NCBI GenBank assembly: GCA_028818995.1
Contig: JAPPMR010000824.1
Span: 1 to 7,405, forward strand
Length of the DNA stretch: 7,405 nucleotides
Reading direction: 5' to 3'
Origin: Candidatus Poribacteria bacterium
GTDB lineage: Bacteria; Poribacteria; WGA-4E; WGA-3G
Both the position numbers and the translations under genes were made by a program. Position 1 is the first letter of the stretch. Each line of letters starts with the position of its first letter. The notes under the pieces were generated by a model, which was not told the origin of the DNA, did not search any database, and was given only the letters and a program-made list of their open reading frames with translations. Below are positions 1 through 5,420 of this stretch, in pieces.

Positions 1-406
1 TGCCTTGCGCAGTGTAATTTTTTCCAGAAACAGCGCCTGCCCAATCGTGACATTCTTCACCTGTATGGTTAGCAGGGATGCCATTCGCGTCAATGATGCC
101 GACTTGACGTGTTGGACTACCAGGATCATCTTTAATGAGATGGTCTAAGGCCTGTTGTGCTGAAAGTCCAATCTTGAGTAACTCCAATCCTCTGGGGCCA
201 TAAGTTGTGTTTGCCCAAGACTGCGTTGCAATTGCTCCGACACCAGCCTCTGCCCACGGCACGACAGCACCCACAGCAAAAAACTTGGATTGCACAGCAA
301 TACCCAAATCACCATTTTCTGGGTCATAGCCAACGATTGAAAATGTGGCGATTAGAGGTGCCGACTTAGAAAATAGAGGATTTTGACTACAAGGTATAAA
401 AAGCAT
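1..406 (-). CDS. DUF1028 family protein (Ntn-hydrolase-like), N-terminal 135 residues, cut by window edge
   Basis: The minus strand is open from the ATG at 406-404 to the window edge, giving 135 codons with no stop; the C-terminal part lies outside. The protein has the DUF1028 opening: TFSIVGYDPENGDLGIAVQS at residues 21-40, then KFFAVGAVVPWAEAGVGAIA and QSWANTTYGPRGLELL, and later the HTGEECHDWAG stretch (residues 114-124). Family knowledge: DUF1028 proteins are usually about 220-330 residues, are placed in the Ntn-hydrolase clan, and have no firmly assigned substrate. The conserved Thr that normally sits near the N-terminus is residue 21 here, behind a 20-residue extension with no signal-peptide character. 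The ATG is the only ATG/GTG/TTG in frame between the upstream stop (TAG at 485-487) and the conserved domain, so this start is forced unless a non-standard codon is used. No Shine-Dalgarno lies at normal distance; a repeat copy lies just upstream. It follows hisD after a 98-nt gap and may share its transcript. The family call is solid; the function is unknown. Confidence 0.87.
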   Translation of the reverse strand, partial: MLFIPCSQNPLFSKSAPLIATFSIVGYDPENGDLGIAVQSKFFAVGAVVPWAEAGVGAIATQSWANTTYGPRGLELLKIGLSAQQALDHLIKDDPGSPTRQVGIIDANGIPANHTGEECHDWAGAVSGKNYTAQG

Positions 407-421
407 TTTGGCTATCGTATA

Positions 422-451
422 ATCGGGCTTACAAAGCCCTCCTACAAAGTG
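422..451 (+). repeat. hairpin repeat, copy A
   Basis: This copy contains GGGCTT-ACA-AAGCCC (425-439), a perfect 6-bp stem with a 3-nt loop, followed by TCCTACAAAGTG. It matches copy B (465-494) in layout: ATCGG, a stem arm, TTACAAA, a stem arm, CCTACAAAGTG. On the minus strand it lies in the leader of the DUF1028 gene, where it reads TAGGAGG and then the hairpin. The stem arms differ between copies while the loop and flanks are kept, as expected for a selected or mobile structured repeat. Confidence 0.75.
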
Positions 452-464
452 AGTGTAGAGTAGT

Positions 465-494
465 ATCGGATTTACAAAGCCTTCCTACAAAGTG
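465..494 (+). repeat. hairpin repeat, copy B
   Basis: ATCGGATTTACAAAG followed by CCTTCCTACAAAGTG is a second, less well-paired copy in the same orientation, with its core 43 nt from that of copy A. It ends 11 nt before the hisD stop codon (505-507). The flanks shared with copy A (ATCGG at the left, CCTACAAAGTG at the right) make common descent clear. The stem arms have mismatches or wobbles, so any structure is weak. Confidence 0.7.
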
Positions 495-504
495 GGATGC
501 AAGA

Positions 505-1803
505 CTAATCGTCTTCAAAACGGATTTTCATGGCTGCGGCATGTCCTTCCAAACCTTCTACCTCAGCAAGTTTGACAACATCAGGCGTAACTTTCTCTAA
601 TGCGGTTTTGGTGTAAGAGATGAGACTTGTCTTTTTAAGAAAGTCTTGCACGCTCAATGGAGAGGCGTAGCGCGCTGCGGTGCCTGTCGGAAGGATATGG
701 TTTGGTCCGGCAATGTAATCCCCTACAGCCTCAGGTGAATAAGGTCCAACGAGAATTGCACCCGCATTCCGTATTTCTCCGATCCAGTCAAGCGGATTTT
801 CAATGTGTAGTTCAACGTGTTCTGGGGCAATCTGGTTTGCGAAGGCAATCGCTTCTGTTATATCTTCAACGACAAACGCAGCACCATAATTTTCAAATGC
901 CTTTAAAAGTTCATTTTGTCGTGGAAGAGTCTGCGCTTGGACTTCAACTGCCGCTTTAACCTGTTCAGCAAATCCACGTGATGGTGTTACAAGAATTGCT
1001 GAACATTCGGGACTATGCTCTGCTTGTGAAATTAAATCTGCCGCGACATAGTCAGGGTCTGCTGTGCTATCTGCGATAACAAGGATTTCGCTCGGTCCGG
1101 CTATTTTATCTATATCAACGTGTCCAAAAACTTCTCTTTTAGCAAATTGGACATATAAGTTTCCTGGACCGACAATTTTATCAACGGAGGAAATAGTCTC
1201 AGTCCCGTAAGCCATGGCTGCGACCGCTTGTGCACCACCACATTTGTAGATTTCGTTTATACCACATTCAGCAGCGGCAACCAGCATGTGCGGGTTAATC
1301 TTCCGATTCCGCATCGGTCCCATGCAAACCGCAATTTCTTCAACACCAGCGACAACTCCAGGTATTACAACCATGAGCAGTGAAGAGACAAGTAGTTGGC
1401 TGACAGAAGGCACACAAACACCAACGCGTTTTAACGGGCGGATAATGTGTCCTAACAAGACACCGTCTGCCTCAGTAGAAAACCAAGAAGTTCGCATCTG
1501 TTTTTGATGAAAACTTTCTATGTTCTTCTTTGCGTGTGCAATTGCCTCAATAAAATCAGGGTCTACTTCAGCATAAGCCTGTTTAAACTCGCTTTGTTGA
1601 ACTTTCAGTTCTTTTACAGAAATTCGTGGTGCATCAAGTTTGCGGGTATACCGAGCGACCGCTTTGTCGCCCTCTGATTGCACTTCGTTTAACGTACGGC
1701 GCACAGTTTTCAAAATGGTTTCATCCATTAACCTGCCACGCTCGTTCAATTTTGCAATAAAGGATTCACTTTCTGGGGTTTGTGTTTCAATAATTCGCAA
1801 CAT
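505..1803 (-). CDS. hisD: histidinol dehydrogenase
   Basis: HisD oxidises L-histidinol to L-histidine in two NAD-dependent steps in the cytoplasm, the last reactions of histidine synthesis. At 432 residues the protein has normal family length. All expected functional residues can be placed: zinc ligands Gln260 and His263 (in [10 protein letters not shown]), Asp362 (in [10 protein letters not shown]) and His421 (in [10 protein letters not shown]); catalytic Glu328-His329 (in APEHVELH); and His369. The conserved [17 protein letters not shown] (residues 211-227) and [11 protein letters not shown] (235-245) are present. One oddity is the usual glycine-rich VPGG segment after PLxRVG, which reads [13 protein letters not shown] (129-141). 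The ATG at 1803 gives a typical N-terminus, but no Shine-Dalgarno lies close to it. It is 82 nt downstream of murA on the same strand, and no other his gene is in the window. HisD paralogues with other alcohol substrates exist (for example HpsN, sulfopropanediol dehydrogenase), so the substrate is likely rather than proven. Confidence 0.94.
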   Translation of the reverse strand: MLRIIETQTPESESFIAKLNERGRLMDETILKTVRRTLNEVQSEGDKAVARYTRKLDAPRISVKELKVQQSEFKQAYAEVDPDFIEAIAHAKKNIESFHQKQMRTSWFSTEADGVLLGHIIRPLKRVGVCVPSVSQLLVSSLLMVVIPGVVAGVEEIAVCMGPMRNRKINPHMLVAAAECGINEIYKCGGAQAVAAMAYGTETISSVDKIVGPGNLYVQFAKREVFGHVDIDKIAGPSEILVIADSTADPDYVAADLISQAEHSPECSAILVTPSRGFAEQVKAAVEVQAQTLPRQNELLKAFENYGAAFVVEDITEAIAFANQIAPEHVELHIENPLDWIGEIRNAGAILVGPYSPEAVGDYIAGPNHILPTGTAARYASPLSVQDFLKKTSLISYTKTALEKVTPDVVKLAEVEGLEGHAAAMKIRFEDD

Positions 1804-1816
1804 GGTATTATTTTCG

Positions 1817-1842
1817 ATTAGATTTACAAATCCTTCCTAAAA
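1817..1842 (+). repeat. hairpin repeat, copy C
   Basis: GATTT-AC-AAATC (1821-1832) followed by CTTCCTAAAAT matches the core and right flank of copies A and B (TTACAAA, then TCCTTCCTA). It abuts copy D directly, with cores 25 nt apart. On the minus strand it lies 14 nt before the hisD ATG and reads TAGGAAGG followed by a small hairpin. Confidence 0.6.
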
Positions 1843-1867
1843 TCGGGGTTGCAAACCCCTTCTACAA
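1842..1867 (+). repeat. hairpin repeat, copy D
   Basis: ATCGGGGTTGCAAACCCC followed by TTCTACAA forms a perfect 6-bp stem, GGGGTT-GCA-AACCCC (1845-1859), with the same ATCGG left flank and CTACAA right flank as copy A. On the minus strand, downstream of murA, the hairpin is followed by GATTTT, so it could act as a weak terminator or attenuator between murA and hisD. The short T-run makes full termination unlikely. Confidence 0.7.
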
Positions 1868-1885
1868 TTGCGCTTAAAAATCTTT

Positions 1886-3157
1886 CTATTCACTGTCGTT
1901 GACTCTCTGAATATCAGCACCGATACTATTGAGTTTTTTCTCAATTGCTTCGTAGCCTCTATCAATATGGTAGATACGCGAGACAACGGTTTCACCAGCA
2001 GCTGCCATTCCTGCTACCACGAGTACAGCCCCTGCACGCAGGTCGGAAGCCATCACAGGTGCACCGCTGAGAGACGAAACACCATGAACTTTTGCTTTAC
2101 GCCCCTCAAGCCTTATATCTGCTCCCATCCGGTTGAGTTCTGCGGCATGTATGAAGCGATCCGTATGGACATTTTCAGTAATAGTGCTTGTTCCTGATGC
2201 AAGACTGAGCAACCCCGTCATCTGTGCCTGCATGTCAGTCGGAAATCCAGGAAACGGGGCGGTTGTTACCTCTATTGATTTGAGTTGTTGAGGTGTTGTG
2301 ACGCGTACACCTGTATCGTGCCAATCTAATTGCACACCTGCTTGTGTTAGTCTCTCTGAAACAGCGGAAATTTGTTGCTTAGCGACACCTTCAACGGAAA
2401 CATCACCATTAGTGATAGCAGCTGCGACTATAAAAGTGCCTGCTTCAATATCGTCTGAGATGACACTATGTTCAGTACCTCGCAACTGCTTGACACCGCG
2501 AATTGTCAAAGTCGAAGTACCGATGCCTTCTATATCTGCCCCCATTGCATTGAGAAATTGTGCAAGATCATTGATATGGGGTTCACACGCGGCTCCTTTA
2601 ATTACGGTTGTTCCTTCAGCTAAGGTTGCCGCCATCATAACATTTGCCGTTGCGCCAACACTTGGACCGTGCGTTCCAATTAAATTCATTTTAGCACCTA
2701 CCAAACGTTCCGTTTGTGCGAAGATGTACCCTCTTTTCACTTCAACTTGTGCGCCTAAATGCTCCAAACCTTTGATATGTAAATCAACCGGTCGTGGACC
2801 GATTGCACACCCACCGGGGAAAGAGACTTTTGCACGTCCAAGTTTAGCGACGAGCGGTCCCAAAACATATATAGATGCGCGCATCTTTCGGACCAGATCG
2901 TAAGGTGCTTCGTATTCCATGCGATTTATTGGTTCTATATAGAGGGAGCCGTTTTTTCGTGTGATTGAAGCACCAAGACCTTCCAGAACTGCACTAAGCG
3001 TTTTTACATCTGTAAGATTTGGGACATTATGAAGCACACTGACACTATCGCCAAGAATCGCTGCAGCAACTGCAATAGGTAGAACAGCATTTTTTGAGCC
3101 ACTTACCTGAATTTTACCTTCAAGTCTGGTACCGCCGTTGATTACAAATTTTTGCAT
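1886..3157 (-). CDS. murA: UDP-N-acetylglucosamine 1-carboxyvinyltransferase (MurA)
   Basis: MurA transfers enolpyruvate from PEP to UDP-GlcNAc, the first committed step of peptidoglycan synthesis, in the cytoplasm. At 423 residues it is full length for the family. Matches to known active-site positions (E. coli numbers in brackets): Lys22-Asn23 (22/23) in SGSKNAVLP, Arg93 (91) in RKMRASIYVLGPL, Cys117 (115) in the mobile loop PGGCAIGPRPVDLHI, Arg122 (120), Asp308 (305) in FPTDMQAQ, Arg334 (331), Asp372 (369) in SDLRAGA and Arg400 (397) in HIDRGYE. Cys117 is the residue alkylated by fosfomycin, so the enzyme is predicted to be sensitive; Asp-type variants are resistant. The ATG at 3157 is preceded by GGAG with a 6-nt gap. 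It leads the left minus-strand gene group and has its own promoter candidate in the divergent region. MurA implies a peptidoglycan-making organism. Confidence 0.98.
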   Translation of the reverse strand: MQKFVINGGTRLEGKIQVSGSKNAVLPIAVAAAILGDSVSVLHNVPNLTDVKTLSAVLEGLGASITRKNGSLYIEPINRMEYEAPYDLVRKMRASIYVLGPLVAKLGRAKVSFPGGCAIGPRPVDLHIKGLEHLGAQVEVKRGYIFAQTERLVGAKMNLIGTHGPSVGATANVMMAATLAEGTTVIKGAACEPHINDLAQFLNAMGADIEGIGTSTLTIRGVKQLRGTEHSVISDDIEAGTFIVAAAITNGDVSVEGVAKQQISAVSERLTQAGVQLDWHDTGVRVTTPQQLKSIEVTTAPFPGFPTDMQAQMTGLLSLASGTSTITENVHTDRFIHAAELNRMGADIRLEGRKAKVHGVSSLSGAPVMASDLRAGAVLVVAGMAAAGETVVSRIYHIDRGYEAIEKKLNSIGADIQRVNDSE

Positions 3158-3163
3158 TTTTTT

Positions 3164-3167
3164 CTCC
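3164..3167 (-). promoter_or_regulatory. ribosome binding site of murA
   Basis: The minus strand reads GGAG followed by six A-rich bases before the ATG at 3157. This is a normal Shine-Dalgarno at good distance. It contrasts with hisD and the DUF1028 gene downstream, which lack one. Confidence 0.75.
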
Positions 3168-3173
3168 GTAATT

Positions 3174-3194
3174 AATATTTCAGTGGAAAATATT
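3174..3194. promoter_or_regulatory. inverted repeat in the murA leader
   Basis: AATATTT and AAATATT form a perfect 7-bp inverted repeat around the 7-nt loop CAGTGGA (plus strand). It sits 6 nt upstream of the murA ribosome binding site, inside the predicted leader. All pairs are A-T, so the RNA hairpin would be weak; a DNA-binding operator is the alternative. The AT-rich setting makes chance occurrence possible. Confidence 0.3.
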
Positions 3195-3263
3195 GTGTAT
3201 TTTTAAGTTTGTTATCTATTGTCTTGCATAAACGATGCCAACTGCGTACCTGTTACAAATATA

Positions 3264-3292
3264 AGTATATCGTAAAAACCGCAATTTGTGAA
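3264..3292 (-). promoter_or_regulatory. predicted sigma70-type promoter of murA
   Basis: On the minus strand TTCACA (3292-3287, 5 of 6 consensus bases) is followed after exactly 17 nt by TATACT (3269-3264, 5 of 6). Transcription would begin near 3257, giving a leader of about 100 nt before the murA ATG. It is the best match to consensus in this 266-nt divergent region. The same region must also serve the plus-strand oxidoreductase gene. Confidence 0.55.
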
Positions 3293-3345
3293 TTGTATTA
3301 AAAAAGACACATGTAATTTTTGATTGCATCTATCCATTGTTAGAA

Positions 3346-3374
3346 TTGACTTGCCACACATATCAATTTTTGAT
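3346..3374 (+). promoter_or_regulatory. possible promoter and 15-bp palindrome before the Gfo/Idh gene
   Basis: TTGACT (3346-3351) followed after 17 nt by TTTGAT (3369-3374) is a modest promoter match; TGATAA at 3371-3376 is an alternative -10. A second option slightly upstream is the extended -10 TGTTAGAAT (3338-3346). An inverted repeat TATCAA-TTT-TTGATA (3361-3375) covers the -10 region, where a repressor could act. Both are suggestive only, as the region is AT-rich. Confidence 0.35.
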
Positions 3375-3411
3375 AAACTTTCGGATTAACATCAACATTT
3401 ATATTTTAATT

Positions 3412-3415
3412 GAGG
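3412..3415 (+). promoter_or_regulatory. ribosome binding site that fixes the Gfo/Idh start
   Basis: GAGG lies 8 nt before the ATG at 3424. The frame is open further upstream to a TTG at 3337, but that extension would add 29 residues rich in Ile/Asn/Phe with no family match and no Shine-Dalgarno. The ATG is therefore the start. Confidence 0.75.
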
Positions 3416-3423
3416 TAAAAAAG

Positions 3424-4473
3424 ATGGCAGAAAAAACATATCGTGTTGGCGTTATCGGTTGTGGTGGCATGGGACGTGCCCATGCACGAAGTTGGAACGG
3501 TAGTGGTCGTGCTAAAGTTGTCTCCGCATCGGACATTAGTGCTGATTCTGCAGCGAAATTTGCCGAAGAGTTCTCACTCCCTTCGCATTACACTGATTTC
3601 GAAGAAATGTGTCAAAAAGAGGAACTTGACATCGTAAGTATTACCACTTGGCAGAGTGTCCGTGCTGAACCGACGATCGCGGCAGCAGAAAATGGGGCAT
3701 TGGGTGTTATCACCGAAAAACCGATGGCTGCCTCCGTTGGCGATGCACAAGACATGATGGATGCTTGTGAAAAACACGGCACGAAATTGGTTGTTGGACA
3801 TCAACGGCGGTTTAATTCCAACAACTGTGAAGCACGAAGACTTATCCAAGAGGGTGCAATTGGTCAACCTCAAGCAATGCTGCGTCGGGATGGACATGGA
3901 TTACTAAATCGTGGAACACATGAAATCGATGAAATGCGTTTTATCCTCGGCGATCCTGAACCGCAGTGGCTTATCGGGCAAGTTTCACGCAAAACTGATC
4001 GTTGGGAACGCCGTGTCCGAACTGAAGACCTGTGTATGGCAGAGATATGCTTTGAAGGCGGTATCCGTGGGATTTATGAAAGCGATTTGCCGGGACCAGG
4101 ACTCCGAGGCGATGCGGTGTATGGCGATGATGGTCAACTCCGTCGTGGTGGTGATGGTACGATTGAACTTTTGAATAGTAAAGCTGCTGGATGGCAAACC
4201 ATCAAACCCCGTCAAAGCGAACCGAATCAGTTTTCAGAGATGTTAGCATGGATTGAAGGCGAAGTTGATGAGCACCGTAACGCTGGTAGACACGGACTTT
4301 GCACAATTGAAATTCTGATGGCATTCTACGAATCTGTGCGTCTACAAGACGTTGTTACCTTCCCGTTAGAAACACGTCCGAATCCGCTTGATCTGTTGGT
4401 TGAAGGTGGTAAACTGCCAGTGTTTAAAGAGGGACGTTACGACATTCGTGCACCGTTTCCAGAACAGAAGTAG
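3424..4473 (+). CDS. Gfo/Idh/MocA family NAD(P)-dependent oxidoreductase
   Basis: This 349-residue cytoplasmic enzyme has the two-domain layout of sugar and cyclitol dehydrogenases. The N-terminal Rossmann domain opens with YRVGVIGCGGMGRAH (residues 6-20, the GxGxxG dinucleotide loop), and Asp37 follows the second strand (SASDIS), which favours NAD(H). The family EKP motif is at 98-100 (Lys99 is the expected catalytic-site lysine). The C-terminal domain has RGTHEIDEMRFILGDPEP (163-180), matching the family G-[ST]-H-x-x-D motif with His166 and Asp169 as active-site candidates. Its length is normal. The substrate cannot be read from sequence: myo-inositol, glucose-fructose, N-acetyl-sugar and biliverdin reductase relatives all share these motifs. 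It is the only plus-strand gene, divergent from murA and convergent with the PhyH gene, with its own terminator, so it appears monocistronic. It starts at an ATG with a good ribosome binding site. Confidence 0.94.
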   Translation: MAEKTYRVGVIGCGGMGRAHARSWNGSGRAKVVSASDISADSAAKFAEEFSLPSHYTDFEEMCQKEELDIVSITTWQSVRAEPTIAAAENGALGVITEKPMAASVGDAQDMMDACEKHGTKLVVGHQRRFNSNNCEARRLIQEGAIGQPQAMLRRDGHGLLNRGTHEIDEMRFILGDPEPQWLIGQVSRKTDRWERRVRTEDLCMAEICFEGGIRGIYESDLPGPGLRGDAVYGDDGQLRRGGDGTIELLNSKAAGWQTIKPRQSEPNQFSEMLAWIEGEVDEHRNAGRHGLCTIEILMAFYESVRLQDVVTFPLETRPNPLDLLVEGGKLPVFKEGRYDIRAPFPEQK

Positions 4474-4493
4474 GGTTGCAAAATCCTTTCTAA
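4472..4493 (+). repeat. hairpin repeat, degenerate copy E
   Basis: AGGGTTGCAAAATCCTTTCT resembles copy D (GGGGTTGCAAACCCCTTCT) with a few changes and has the same orientation. It starts within the stop codon of the Gfo/Idh gene and lies before the intrinsic terminator. The stem arms GGGTT and AATCC are only partly complementary. This is the weakest of the five copies. Confidence 0.45.
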
Positions 4494-4522
4494 ATACTTC
4501 AAAATCTAATTCAAGTGTGTTG

Positions 4523-4548
4523 AGGGCGGACATTCCGCCCTTTTCTTT
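4523..4548 (+). terminator. intrinsic terminator of the Gfo/Idh gene
   Basis: AGGGCGGA-CAT-TCCGCCCT forms a perfect 8-bp GC-rich stem with a 3-nt loop, followed by TTTTCTTT. This is a textbook rho-independent terminator on the plus strand, 50 nt after the stop codon. The T-tract overlaps the TAA of the convergent PhyH gene (4549-4547). On the minus strand the same stem is followed by CAACACAC, so it should not terminate efficiently in that direction. Confidence 0.85.
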
Positions 4549-5419
4549 AGCAATCTACGTCTTTTCCCTCACTTCCGTATACATCCATCCGTTCTTGTGT
4601 GGTAATATCTTCAGAACTTGCGGGTTTATAATGCAACTGGAGTGCACGACGGCGTTGCGATGAGTGATTCACAGGACTCCCATGATGGGTTAATCCGTGC
4701 CAGAATAGACAACCGCCAGGTTTTAGCGGTACCATCGTATCACGAGCAATCGGCACATCAGTATCACAAATTTGCCAGTCTCTCCGTTTGAAGTGAATCA
4801 TCGGTCCCTCGTTATGGGAGCCAGGTATGATGTGCATGCAGCCGTTTTCAGGCGTGGCTTCGTCTAACGCAATCCACACACCGACGACAGTTGTTCCATG
4901 CTCCAGATTAAAGTATGCACAATCCTGATGCCAAGGTTTTTCAGATCCGTGTCGTGGTGGTTTTACCAACGCCATATCTTGAAAAAGTGCTGGTTTGTCG
5001 TCCATAATTCGCTCCAAGACTCCGAGAAGTCCAGTGTGTGCTGCTATTGCGTTCAGACGGGGTTCGTAGTCAACATACCTGAAAATCTTCCTAATAGCAT
5101 CGCGGCGTTCATCAGCGTCCATCTCATCCTTGAGTTTGGCGAGTTTCGGCTCAAATTGGATTGCCCGGAAGTCGGGGTTTTTTCCATCCATCAGATGAAC
5201 CATGCCTGCTATAGCATCCTTTACTTCATCCGTGGTGAAGGCATCTTCAATCACAAGATATCCATGTTGATGAAAGTATTCGATTTCCGTATCGGTTACC
5301 GCTGAAAAACCACCAGAAATACTGTTGGCTACCGTATCAAAGCAGTATAGGTCATTCGGGTAAGGAATTGGTCTGGTAGCCACAATGTCTTTAGGTTCGG
5401 CAGTCGCTGAATGATTCAT
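4547..5419 (-). CDS. phytanoyl-CoA dioxygenase (PhyH) family Fe(II)/2-oxoglutarate-dependent oxygenase
   Basis: This 290-residue cytoplasmic enzyme should hydroxylate an organic substrate using Fe(II), 2-oxoglutarate and O2. The double-stranded beta-helix metal triad is visible: His164 and Asp166 in KPWHQDCAYF (HxD), and distal His246 in THHGSPVNHS. Arg256-258 (SQRRRALQLHY) holds the 2-oxoglutarate-binding arginine. The conserved ENGCMHIIPGSH (191-202) is typical of PhyH proteins. The substrate is unknown; PhyH relatives act on phytanoyl-CoA, ectoine, phosphonates, mitomycin-type and sugar-derived compounds. The start is the ATG at 5419, with AAGGAG 7 nt upstream; an earlier in-frame codon at 5458 would overlap the HD gene and lacks support. 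One base separates this start from the HD-gene stop, so translation is probably coupled. It is the last gene of the truA-HD-phyH operon, and it ends in the T-tract of the opposing terminator. Confidence 0.93.
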   Translation of the reverse strand: MNHSATAEPKDIVATRPIPYPNDLYCFDTVANSISGGFSAVTDTEIEYFHQHGYLVIEDAFTTDEVKDAIAGMVHLMDGKNPDFRAIQFEPKLAKLKDEMDADERRDAIRKIFRYVDYEPRLNAIAAHTGLLGVLERIMDDKPALFQDMALVKPPRHGSEKPWHQDCAYFNLEHGTTVVGVWIALDEATPENGCMHIIPGSHNEGPMIHFKRRDWQICDTDVPIARDTMVPLKPGGCLFWHGLTHHGSPVNHSSQRRRALQLHYKPASSEDITTQERMDVYGSEGKDVDC

Positions 5420-5420
5420 A

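Noticed and set aside
145..333. A 62-codon minus-strand frame near the left edge
   Set aside because: It is an out-of-frame reading of the DUF1028 gene, which runs through the same bases in another frame with clear family motifs.
422..494. Copies A and B (and C and D) as a CRISPR array
   Set aside because: Only two units per site with unequal unit spacing (43 vs 25 nt), imperfect repeats, no spacers of regular length and no cas genes.
2298..2903. A 201-codon open frame on the plus strand inside murA
   Set aside because: It lies wholly antisense to a full-length murA with every catalytic residue present, has a composition typical of the reverse complement of a coding sequence, and matches no family.
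3337..3423. Upstream TTG start for the Gfo/Idh gene
   Set aside because: It would add 29 residues without family match, overlap the likely promoter, and ignore the GAGG-ATG pair at 3412-3424.
4523..4541. Hairpin as a bidirectional terminator also serving the PhyH operon
   Set aside because: On the minus strand the stem is followed by CAACACAC, with no T-tract, so only plus-strand termination is supported.
4898..5305. A 135-codon plus-strand open frame inside the PhyH gene
   Set aside because: Antisense shadow of the dioxygenase coding frame; no ribosome binding site and no recognisable domain.
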